DNA of 19,321 nt. It comes from CBFDCQ01 sp965603355. GTDB taxonomy: Bacteria; Hydrogenedentota; CAZGCA01; CBFDCQ01. Under the pieces are notes generated by a model that did not search any database, had not been told where the DNA came from, and worked only from the letters and a program-made list of their open reading frames with translations. This document shows, piece after piece, positions 6,524-14,000 of the stretch (position 1 is the first letter of the stretch; each line of letters opens with the position of its first letter). The position numbers and the translations under genes were made by a program. The DNA lies in contig CBFDCQ010000061.1 of NCBI GenBank assembly GCA_965603355.1, positions 1 through 19,321 of the forward strand. The letters are read 5' to 3'.

Positions 6524-8086
6524 CTACCGCGACCTGGGCACGCGCGAGCGGCCTGTGTCGTCTGCCGCCGACTCGTCAGCAGTCCGCTGCCAGAGCCACT
6601 CTTCTTCCTGGGGGGCAGGTGCTTCCAGTCCGGCCCGTTTTGCGCGTTCTCGCAGCGGTTCGGCCGCAGGCACAGGGGAATGATGATACATGACCTGCGC
6701 AACCTGCGGGTACTCCTGCAACATTGCCAAAGCGCGCGCCCACTGTTCCGGATGGCCCGCTCGGATAGCGTCAGCAAGATCAAGGGCAATGGCGAGATAT
6801 GCTGCCCTGGCCTGCGCCCGGGGTTCACGGTCACCCAACACGGCCGACTCGATCTCGTCCTTCATTGCGTCCCGCATGCGCGCCGCCTGCCCATACAGCG
6901 ACGGTAACGGGTAAACGTTGGCAGGTTCCTCGGTCCGGATCCGGTACACTGTTCTTAAGCCGTCCGCAACACGCTCGCCGCCCTGTTCGGCGATTACGCG
7001 CTCCGCGACCTCGATCAGCCGGTCGGCGAAGCTGGTGATCGTTTCATCCTGCGGCATCCCGTCGCGCGTCTCATTCCGGTATCGGTCGCGGATATCCCAG
7101 CCCTGCGCCATCATCCACCGATAGCCTTTCATTACTCCGACAATCGTCCCCGCTGTTGCAGCATTGTTGTCCGCGTCCCAGCCGAAGTTGAAAGCATGCC
7201 GCAGCGTGTTGGCGAGGTTTCCCTCCCCGTACGCCAAGGCTGCGATGGTCGAGGCCGTGTTCAGCTCGTACCCGTTCCGGTCGCGCATTTCCCCGCCGTA
7301 CTTGCTGTACTTCTCCTTGACCAGTTGCCGTGTCGTCCGCCAGTCGTTGGGATGGGCGCGGTGCCACGTGCGCACGTCGCCCACAATCTCCCGCAGCACG
7401 CTTCGCGGGTCAAGCACCGTCACGCCTGAATCCAAGATTTTCTCCATGTCATCGGTCAGAAACGCAGTAGCGATCATGGCAGTGAACATCTGTGTGGTCT
7501 GAGCAGGCTCGCCGTCAATTGTCACACGCGTGAAATTTAGCCCAATCCGGCCAGCCGTCTGCGGCATGCCCGGGGCAATGAGCCCGAAAGACTCGCACAG
7601 AAACTGGCCCGAGATGTTGAAGTCCGCCCATGGATTCAACGCAATACTGCCTGTCATCGGAGGCTCAATATTCAGGTCCATTAGAACGCGCGCATATTGG
7701 TTCGAGCACCAGATGCGCTTGTTAATCCGCGTTTTCCAGAGCGCGGCGATCTCGCTGTGCGGAATGAGAATCGTGCCGTGCCGCTGCATGGCATCGACAT
7801 ATACCCATTCAAAATCCGTATCGTCGTCGGTCCAGGCCCCATCAGGCAGCGCGGGTACGTATTCCGCCACGTCGCCCGGCTCATCAATGTACCTCATTTC
7901 GTGCGGGATGCCGTTCAGGTTGCCCAGTATCTGGCCCAGCAGACCGCCCCTGATCTTGTCCCGTAAAACCTCCGCCGGGATTTCCACCGGCCCCTCGGAA
8001 GCTGCCTGTCCCTCGGTCACAACAGGTCCGGTAAACCACACAACAACCAGTGTAGAAGCCACAGCTATTCCTCTTAGTATCCTCAT
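6524..8086 (-). CDS. Exported ADP-ribosylglycohydrolase-family protein
   Basis: The family removes ADP-ribose from proteins or small molecules using two magnesium ions. The two metal-binding signatures are present: WTDDDTDFE (residues 85-93 from the chosen start, matching the usual WTDDT) and GWDADNNAATAG (302-313, matching the usual GGDTDTNAA-type helix). The core begins at about residue 43 with DKIRGGLLGQILGNLNG, the usual N-terminal helix. The extra 150 C-terminal residues have no motif I know. The ATG at 8086 is chosen because GGAGG lies nine bases upstream and it gives a proper signal peptide (MRILRGIAVAS to about EGQA). An open frame continues upstream to 8185 but overlaps the preceding gene and buries the signal. 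Export is unusual for this mainly cytosolic family; the substrate is unknown. Confidence 0.87.
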   Translation of the reverse strand: MRILRGIAVASTLVVVWFTGPVVTEGQAASEGPVEIPAEVLRDKIRGGLLGQILGNLNGIPHEMRYIDEPGDVAEYVPALPDGAWTDDDTDFEWVYVDAMQRHGTILIPHSEIAALWKTRINKRIWCSNQYARVLMDLNIEPPMTGSIALNPWADFNISGQFLCESFGLIAPGMPQTAGRIGLNFTRVTIDGEPAQTTQMFTAMIATAFLTDDMEKILDSGVTVLDPRSVLREIVGDVRTWHRAHPNDWRTTRQLVKEKYSKYGGEMRDRNGYELNTASTIAALAYGEGNLANTLRHAFNFGWDADNNAATAGTIVGVMKGYRWMMAQGWDIRDRYRNETRDGMPQDETITSFADRLIEVAERVIAEQGGERVADGLRTVYRIRTEEPANVYPLPSLYGQAARMRDAMKDEIESAVLGDREPRAQARAAYLAIALDLADAIRAGHPEQWARALAMLQEYPQVAQVMYHHSPVPAAEPLRERAKRAGLEAPAPQEEEWLWQRTADESAADDTGRSRVPRSR

Positions 8087-8168
8087 GGTTGGCCCTCCGA
8101 TCGCGCCAAGATCTGTTCGGGCGACATAGGTGCGCCGCCATCGGCTATTCTGCCTAAGAAGAACGTCA

Positions 8169-10988
8169 CTAAAAGCGTTTGTCATACCAATGATCCTGCA
8201 GAATATCGACGTGACCGCTTAGCGTTTCACCACCAACGGTCAGCTTAATCGTGTAGCGACCCGGCTGTACACGCTGGTATCTCCACTCCTTATCGAAGGG
8301 GCCGCTGAAGCTAACACGCGTGTGCAGCGACTGGCCCAGAGCGTTTACCTCGTCATCCGGGTCCAGATGGAAGTCAACTGTATCGTAGTAGTCGTAAAAA
8401 TCTTCCTCCTCCTCCATGGACGGATATTCTTCGCTAACGCGTTTAGCCTCCCTCGCAGAACGTTTGCTTCTTCTCTTCGTCATGTACCACTGGACACTAT
8501 TCAGACCGGCCTCGGCCGGACCAGCCATTGCGTTGATCAGCACCGACCCGGAATAGATTTGAATACGAGCGTTTCCCGGCATCTCTTCTTTCAGATAATA
8601 ATTCACCACCGCGCCGGCAGGCTCATTTTCTCCGGCGAAATTCTGTGCACTTGTTGCCGGTTGACTTGGCATCACCCACTGCACTTTGGGTTCGATGTCG
8701 AACAGATGGACCTTCTTGCTCAGGACGGTAGATGTCAACTCTTGAAGGGGAGAGATGTCCGTGATGAAGAAGCCACGACCGAATGTGCCCACGACCAGGT
8801 CGTTTTCGCGCGGATGAATGACAAGATCGTTGATGGGCACCGTGGGTAGATTATTCTTGAATTCGAGCCAACTCCGACCGCCGTTAATGGTAACGTACAC
8901 CGTTCGATCAGTCCCGACAAACAAGAGGTTCGGATTCTTCCGGTCTTCTCGGATCACATTAATGTTTTCTTGCGGCAGATTACCCGCAATTGACACCCAG
9001 ATTTGTCCATAATCGGTTGTCCTGTAAACAAACGGTCGATGATCTGTATGATGGCGGCCGGTATAGGTCACGTAGGCACCGCCGCCATCATGGTGCGAAG
9101 CGATCACACGGCTGACCCAGTACCCGGGATTCTCAGGTATGCGCTCGTTCAGCAGGGTCCAGGTCTTGCCGCCGTCCCGGGTAACCTGCACATTGCCGTC
9201 ATCGGTCCCGACCCAAATTACGCCCTGCTCTAGCGGCGATTCATCGAGCGTCGTTATAGTGCAATATGAACGCACCTCAACACCGCCAAACTTTGTGCTG
9301 TCATTCGTCGTGAGATCAGGACTGATCTCTTCCCAATCCTCACCGCGAAATGACGACCGCAGCACCTTATTCGCACCCTGGTAAATCACATTGCTGTTGT
9401 GCGGCGAAATTAGAATCGGGGTATTCCAATTGAAACGATATCCGCGCCTGCCTTCAATTCCAATACCCCTCCGAACGCCGGTCTTCTGATCGATCCTGGA
9501 TAGTTCACCGAACTGCGATTCGCTGTATAGCCAGCGGCTGTTGGTGGGATCGACCAGGTTGTAAAAGCCGTCACCACCTTTCATGTGTTCCCAATCCTCG
9601 AACCGAATCGGAAATCGACCCTTCTTTGTGCTCGGCCCTTTCCAGGAACCGAAATCCTGCATGCCGCCATAAACGTTATAGGGATAAGCCATATCAACGC
9701 CGATGGCATAGAGCTGCGCCATAGGCAATTCATCCGGATGGTACCAGTTCTTGCCGGAATCATACGTGATTGCCATGCCGTAATCATAGCCCAGGAGCAT
9801 GTGCCGCGAGTCTTTCGGATCGATCCAGAGTACATGGTTATCGCCGCCGTAACGGAATGCCTTCTTCCAGGTCTTGCCGCCATCCGTCGACTCGCTGACC
9901 CGGTTACCCATAGCGTAGACATGGTCCGGATCGTTTGGGTCGACGACAATTAGACCGTAGTAATTCGCGCGCCCGCTGACATTGCCTTCACTTACCTGTC
10001 TCCAGGAATCGCCCCCATCGTCCGTCCGGTAAACGATGTTGCCAATCACTTTGTTCTTGTTTTCTCTTGAGGTGGGTTTGCCGTTGACCAATTCCTGCCA
10101 TCGCTCTTCTTCCGTCAGTTCAGTCGCGTTTGCATCTTCAACGATGGCATACAAGATGTCCGGGTTCTTTGGATAGATCGCAAGTCCAATCTTGCCAAGA
10201 AAACCCGACGGCAGTCCTCCCTCGAGTTTGGTCCAGGAACTGCCACCATCGGTGGTCGTGTAGATACCGCTGCCCTTGCCCGCGGACCGGAATCCCCATG
10301 GTCGGCGAATCCGGTCGTACGTCGTGGCGAAAAGCACCTCGGGATCGCGCGGGTCCATCACCATATCCGTGGCGCCAATGTCTCTCCCTTCTACATTCAA
10401 TTTGAGAGATTTTGTCCACGTCCTGCCACCATTGGTCGTCTTGTAAACGCCGCGATCCGGATTCTCCGTGTAATAGTGGCCCTGGGCGGCAACGTAAACG
10501 ATGTCCGGATTAGTCGGATGAATGATCACACGGCCAATGTGGTGGGACTCGCTTAAGCCCATATGCGTCCAACTCTCGCCGCCGTCAATCGACTTGTATA
10601 CCCCGTCGCCGAAGTAGGTACTGTTCCTCAAATTCGCTTCACCCGTACCGACCCAGACAATTCTCGAGTCAGACGGCGCGACTGCAACGTCACCAATCGT
10701 GGACGTACGTTCGTGGTCAAACACAGGTCTATAGGAGTGACCGTTGTTCACCGTCTTCCACAGACCGCCGGGTCCCGCTCCGACAAAGAAGACATAGGGA
10801 TCCTGGCGGGAAACTGCAAAGGAGACAACTCTGCCGCCCGGCCGTGTTGGGCCGATCTCGCGATATCTGAACTTCCCCAGGATGTCTTCTGAAACAGGCT
10901 GAGCATCAACTCCGGCAGCGAGAAGAACACCGCCTGCCAAGACACAGCATATAACGTTCAGCTTCGCTCTTACGAGTTTAGGCATCAT
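8169..10988 (-). CDS. Exported Asp-box (BNR/VPS10-like) beta-propeller protein
   Basis: A 939-residue protein with a signal peptide (residues 1-29, cleavage near AGVDA). It carries nine Asp-box motifs (S/T-x-D/N-x-G-x-x-W): SIDGGESW 133, TTNGGRTW 184, TTDGGSSW 245, TDDGGDSW 322, STDGGKTW 367, TYDSGKNW 408, TRDGGKTW 603, TTDYGQIW 657 and TINGGRSW 700. Such repeats build the propellers of sialidases, xyloglucanases and sortilin/VPS10 proteins. The layout here matches the large bacterial sortilin-like group of unknown substrate. I see no sialidase Arg triad that I would trust. After residue 750 comes a C-terminal immunoglobulin-like module (VQPGRYTIKLTVGG), interrupted by a charged insert at 837-880. 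Two adjacent ATGs (10988, 10985) share a GGAGGAG box. It probably binds or processes extracellular polymers; that is inference. Confidence 0.9.
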   Translation of the reverse strand: MMPKLVRAKLNVICCVLAGGVLLAAGVDAQPVSEDILGKFRYREIGPTRPGGRVVSFAVSRQDPYVFFVGAGPGGLWKTVNNGHSYRPVFDHERTSTIGDVAVAPSDSRIVWVGTGEANLRNSTYFGDGVYKSIDGGESWTHMGLSESHHIGRVIIHPTNPDIVYVAAQGHYYTENPDRGVYKTTNGGRTWTKSLKLNVEGRDIGATDMVMDPRDPEVLFATTYDRIRRPWGFRSAGKGSGIYTTTDGGSSWTKLEGGLPSGFLGKIGLAIYPKNPDILYAIVEDANATELTEEERWQELVNGKPTSRENKNKVIGNIVYRTDDGGDSWRQVSEGNVSGRANYYGLIVVDPNDPDHVYAMGNRVSESTDGGKTWKKAFRYGGDNHVLWIDPKDSRHMLLGYDYGMAITYDSGKNWYHPDELPMAQLYAIGVDMAYPYNVYGGMQDFGSWKGPSTKKGRFPIRFEDWEHMKGGDGFYNLVDPTNSRWLYSESQFGELSRIDQKTGVRRGIGIEGRRGYRFNWNTPILISPHNSNVIYQGANKVLRSSFRGEDWEEISPDLTTNDSTKFGGVEVRSYCTITTLDESPLEQGVIWVGTDDGNVQVTRDGGKTWTLLNERIPENPGYWVSRVIASHHDGGGAYVTYTGRHHTDHRPFVYRTTDYGQIWVSIAGNLPQENINVIREDRKNPNLLFVGTDRTVYVTINGGRSWLEFKNNLPTVPINDLVIHPRENDLVVGTFGRGFFITDISPLQELTSTVLSKKVHLFDIEPKVQWVMPSQPATSAQNFAGENEPAGAVVNYYLKEEMPGNARIQIYSGSVLINAMAGPAEAGLNSVQWYMTKRRSKRSAREAKRVSEEYPSMEEEEDFYDYYDTVDFHLDPDDEVNALGQSLHTRVSFSGPFDKEWRYQRVQPGRYTIKLTVGGETLSGHVDILQDHWYDKRF

Positions 10989-11244
10989 GAATATCGCTCC
11001 TCCGGGTAGTTTTCCTCCATCCCATGAATGCTGAGAATCGGATTATTGTTGAGGAGTCACCATAATTCCTTGATTTCATCCTCATAATCCGTCATCTCCC
11101 AGCGCTGCGTGCGAATGTCTTATTTCATCCTAATAATTAACGTTGGCCGAACGGATACCGCCCGAATTTCTCTCCATACACGGCCAAGCCGCCGGCACTT
11201 TCCGTCTCTCAATTCCCAGTTTCAGCCTTTTCAAACTCCGGCCG
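10989..11244. other. Noncoding gap upstream of the Asp-box gene
   Basis: A 256-base gap holds no convincing gene and no strong sigma70 hexamers. It carries a near-perfect 16-base direct repeat (see the repeat entry). A 12-codon open frame at 11057-11095 (minus strand) begins directly against its GGGAG, which is too close to act as a ribosome binding site. Confidence 0.5.
11073..11137. repeat. 16-base direct repeat, possible operator pair
   Basis: ATTTCATCCTCATAAT (11073-11088) and ATTTCATCCTAATAAT (11122-11137) differ at one base and are 49 bases apart start to start. They lie 85-149 bases upstream of the Asp-box gene start, the typical zone for a regulator pair. No regulator can be named. 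Confidence 0.4.
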
Positions 11245-12585
11245 CTACCGAATAAGGAGCACCCGTTCCTGCGGCGGATGTAACCACTCGATACCGCGCT
11301 CGGTGACCAGCACGTTCTCTTCAATGTTGACGGGGATCTTCCCTCCATTCCATTCGTCCGCGGGCGTGAAGACGATGTACTCAAAAGCAAGGATTAGGTT
11401 CGGCCTCACTTCGTATTTGGTCCTTTCGGGGTAAATCTCGAAGAGCCCGGCCGAAACGTCGTGACTGATGTTGCCCGCAGCATGCATCCCGACGTTCACC
11501 TCGATACCCGGGGCATCGCTGGCGCGCTCCCGTTCCGTGTAGACGTAGCCGGCATCTCGAATGATTTGCTTAAGCTCGTCTATTTGCGCTCGGCCGGTAC
11601 GTCCCGAGCGGACATTCTTTCGAATGATCTCCCGCACCTTTTTGGCCTCCTCGAACGCATTGAGGACGCCTGACGGCGGTTCCAGCTCTCCTTCTCTGAG
11701 TACATAAGCGAAACGCTTCATGTCGGTGGCAAAATTGTTGCGATTGAGGCCCCAGTCGATCTGCAGGATATCGCCCCGCTGGATAACCCGTTCTGTGCCG
11801 CCTATTTCACCACCGTCGGGGAGATGCGTGTATACCGTCGGGAACCACGTTCTGTGCAACCCCATCGTTTGCCGACGTTCCTCCAACCACCGCGCGACGT
11901 CGTTGTGGGTTGTCTTACCGGGCGTGATGACCTCGTTCGAAAGGGCACGGTCCAGCTCCCTTCGCGTAATGTCGGCGACCTTGGAGAATTCGATAATCTC
12001 GCCGGCGACGCGCTCACCATGAAAATCAGCGATAAGATCCTGTGCAGACACAAAGCGCTCAACATACTTCCCGCCCAATTCTTTCTCGAGATACTTGTAG
12101 TCCGTGTACGACAGACCGTCTGCCAAGCGGATGCCTTCCCCTTCATGTGGGGTCTCCGCAAAATTCAGGGCGATCCGTTGTGGGTCGCGTTCCTCGACAA
12201 TCGATCGAAGCTCGCGCCGTCCTCCGAACATGTCGTAGGCGCCGCACACTTCAGCCAGATCGGACTCTCCACCAAGAGAGATCCGTTCGATACGGTCGCC
12301 GCCTCCGTCGAAAAAGATGTAGATTCCCTGGCCGTAAGCGGTTTCAATGCCAAAATCAAGCATCATAGGCTCACTGCCGCGACCATGGTCGAAGACGATC
12401 CACATGTCGATGCGGTTACGACGCATGGCACCGGGGAGTACGTAATCGAACTTGTCGTTGCGGATCATGCATGAGATCTCCCAGAGCGAACGAAAATCGT
12501 CCTCCTTTGATATGCCGCAAATTGCCGGGCTCGAGTTTGTAGTCAATACGGACACGACGGCGGCTGCGATTAACAATTTACGCAT
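11245..12585 (-). CDS. Exported M24-family metallopeptidase (Xaa-Pro peptidase-like)
   Basis: M24 enzymes cleave N-terminal Xaa-Pro or similar bonds with two metal ions in a pita-bread fold. The 446-residue protein has a signal peptide (residues 1-23), an N-terminal creatinase-like domain to about residue 185 and the catalytic domain from about 190. The five ligands can be placed: D277 (QIDWG), D288 (ATDMKR, spacing 11 as expected), H375 (ISHDV), E402 (LAFEY) and E422 (NIEENVLVTE). The position of the catalytic His found four residues before the ligand His in proline aminopeptidases (HGxSH) is Gly371 here, and the His seven residues after is Phe382. Both support residues seem absent, so activity or specificity may differ. 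The start has GGGGGAGAG upstream. It lies 98 bases after an RTX gene. Confidence 0.88.
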   Translation of the reverse strand: MRKLLIAAAVVSVLTTNSSPAICGISKEDDFRSLWEISCMIRNDKFDYVLPGAMRRNRIDMWIVFDHGRGSEPMMLDFGIETAYGQGIYIFFDGGGDRIERISLGGESDLAEVCGAYDMFGGRRELRSIVEERDPQRIALNFAETPHEGEGIRLADGLSYTDYKYLEKELGGKYVERFVSAQDLIADFHGERVAGEIIEFSKVADITRRELDRALSNEVITPGKTTHNDVARWLEERRQTMGLHRTWFPTVYTHLPDGGEIGGTERVIQRGDILQIDWGLNRNNFATDMKRFAYVLREGELEPPSGVLNAFEEAKKVREIIRKNVRSGRTGRAQIDELKQIIRDAGYVYTERERASDAPGIEVNVGMHAAGNISHDVSAGLFEIYPERTKYEVRPNLILAFEYIVFTPADEWNGGKIPVNIEENVLVTERGIEWLHPPQERVLLIR

Positions 12586-12602
12586 CTTCTCTCCCCCTCA
12601 TC

Positions 12603-12617
12603 GCCGGTGTGGCCGGC
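12603..12617. other. Short hairpin between the downstream RTX gene and the M24 gene
   Basis: GCCGG-TGTGG-CCGGC is a five-base-pair stem about 20 bases before the M24 start codon, close to its ribosome binding site. There is no T tract. Function is unknown and it could be chance. Confidence 0.2.
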
Positions 12618-12683
12618 ATGTGTGGATACAGGCACAACTCGATGTCAAACCTGTTGTCCACAAGGTCGTTCCAGAAAAAGCTC

Positions 12684-13940
12684 TTACAGTTCAACTCTTC
12701 GATCGCTGAATTGAAGAGATTCAATACTTGTTAATGAATCCGTGCCATCGCGGTTCAAGCGGTTATCGCTGACTGTTACAAACCCCTCATTCTTCGTCAC
12801 GATGTAATCCGCAGAGTTGCCGGAGAAAACCGCCGTATCATCTCCCTTGTTCCCCTTGAGCCGGTCATCGCCCCCGCCGCCTCTCAGGACGTTATCGCCG
12901 GCATTTCCCGTTAATTCATTTGCATGGCCGTTTCCGGTCAGGTTGGCATCGTTGTCGCCTCTCAGTATCACATTCCTCAGGTGCTGCGATTTGCGGGTAT
13001 ACGCCTGCGACTCATCAAGTTCAATTGAGAACGTCCCCTCAAAATCTACAGGCAGCTCCGGTGTATAGGTCAGATATGGAGGGAAGAATTTCCTCATCAA
13101 TTCATATCCGGCAGGGTCCAACTCCTTCATCTTAGAACGGCTGTTGGCAAAGTAGCGGCCGAAATGCGTTTTACCTTCCGGAACGTCATCAGGCCCAATG
13201 TCCCTGCCCTCATATTTCTTTGGCCGCACCGCCCACAGATCATAATAGTTGTCTATAAGAACCCCCACATACTCATTTGGATGTTCTCTGGGTTCGTCGT
13301 CAGGCCATGCACGCCACCCGGCTTCCGCAGCCGCATCATTAGCCAACCGCATTTCCGCCACCATTTCCGGGAGGACCTGCGTAACGCCGTTATCATGCAC
13401 CAAATGCCAGATCTCCTCAAAGGACGCATCACGGGTAATATGATTCATGTAATCATCTGAACCCTCCCATGGATTCTCATTTGCCCGGAGGTCCTGCATA
13501 CTCAGGTCTGTCACACGTCCAAGATCGCCCCGCATTGCCTTTCTGAGCTCCGCGGGAGTATTGAACAACACCATCGTCGCTTTTCTATCCGCCATGGCAT
13601 TTGCCACAATCGCTTTACTGTCCCCATGTTCCGAACCGGGATAGTCTGTCAGGATGAATTCCAGGACGTTCCGGGCTTTTACAATCTGATCCTCAGTCCA
13701 ACCGGCTTGGGCGATGAGATGGATCGGCTTACCGTTCGGCGCGATTGTCTTCGTGTATTGCGAGAACACATCCGTAAATACCGAGGGTGTGTCCTCAGGC
13801 AGAGCGACAACGCCGTTAGGTGAACCGGAAATGTCGATGTCGGGCAAGGTGACATCCTGCGCGTGTCCCGAATTGCAGACGGCACATGACAATAGAAACA
13901 GCGTTCCAGCCAAACAGATGATCATTCTAGTGTGTCGCAT
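12684..13940 (-). CDS. Exported protein with E-E-x-x-H domain and C-terminal RTX repeats (copy 1)
   Basis: I do not recognise the main domain. From the ATG at 13940 the product has 418 residues: a Sec signal peptide (cleavage near SGHA or HAQ), an N-terminal stretch VTLPDIDISGSPNGVV, and a domain of about 220 residues. That domain contains ILTDYPG, DRKATMVLFN, ITRDASFEEIWHLVHDNG and a later ELDPAGYELMRKFF. Five RTX-type nonapeptides follow (residues 326-369, e.g. TGNAGDNVL, RGGGGDDRL, KGNKGDDTA), then the usual post-RTX end VFSGNSADY, DGTDSLTSIESLQFSD. The ATG at 13940 is chosen because AAGGAGG sits five bases upstream; the upstream in-frame ATG at 13967 would translate the ribosome binding site itself. 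It is a tandem paralogue of the next gene and shares its main domain with the lipoprotein at 17080-17970. The function is unknown. Confidence 0.85.
   Translation of the reverse strand: MRHTRMIICLAGTLFLLSCAVCNSGHAQDVTLPDIDISGSPNGVVALPEDTPSVFTDVFSQYTKTIAPNGKPIHLIAQAGWTEDQIVKARNVLEFILTDYPGSEHGDSKAIVANAMADRKATMVLFNTPAELRKAMRGDLGRVTDLSMQDLRANENPWEGSDDYMNHITRDASFEEIWHLVHDNGVTQVLPEMVAEMRLANDAAAEAGWRAWPDDEPREHPNEYVGVLIDNYYDLWAVRPKKYEGRDIGPDDVPEGKTHFGRYFANSRSKMKELDPAGYELMRKFFPPYLTYTPELPVDFEGTFSIELDESQAYTRKSQHLRNVILRGDNDANLTGNGHANELTGNAGDNVLRGGGGDDRLKGNKGDDTAVFSGNSADYIVTKNEGFVTVSDNRLNRDGTDSLTSIESLQFSDRRVEL
12834..12965 (-). repeat. RTX calcium-binding nonapeptide repeats (copy 1)
   Basis: About five consecutive nonapeptides with the G-G-x-G-x-D-x-L/U pattern are encoded here, the last three the closest to consensus. 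Such repeats bind calcium between turns of a beta roll. The first two are degenerate (Asn replaces Gly at key places). Confidence 0.75.
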
Positions 13941-13977
13941 CATAACCTCCTTAACTTTGTTCAACATTTTGCCGCTT

Positions 13978-13997
13978 CCTGCTCATTTCAGAGCAGG
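13978..13997 (-). other. Hairpin between the two RTX genes
   Basis: CCTGCTC and GAGCAGG form a perfect seven-base-pair stem around a six-base loop, starting four bases after the stop of the upstream copy. A poly-U tract is lacking, so it is more likely an mRNA-stabilising or partial-termination element than a full terminator. No equivalent was seen upstream of the first copy. Confidence 0.4.
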
Positions 13998-14000
13998 TTG

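Noticed and set aside
8087..8185. A longer N-terminus for the ADP-ribosylglycohydrolase-family protein starting at 8185.
   Set aside because: It would overlap the preceding gene and place 33 residues before an otherwise normal signal peptide; the ATG at 8086 has a good ribosome binding site.
11057..11095. A 12-codon open frame (MTDYEDEIKELW) as a leader peptide of the Asp-box gene.
   Set aside because: Its only Shine-Dalgarno-like sequence directly touches the ATG, and there is no run of codons or hairpin typical of attenuation.
11130..11390. An 86-codon minus-strand open frame overlapping the end of the M24 gene.
   Set aside because: It is out of frame with the M24 gene, which covers most of it, and the tail beyond the M24 stop resembles nothing recognisable.
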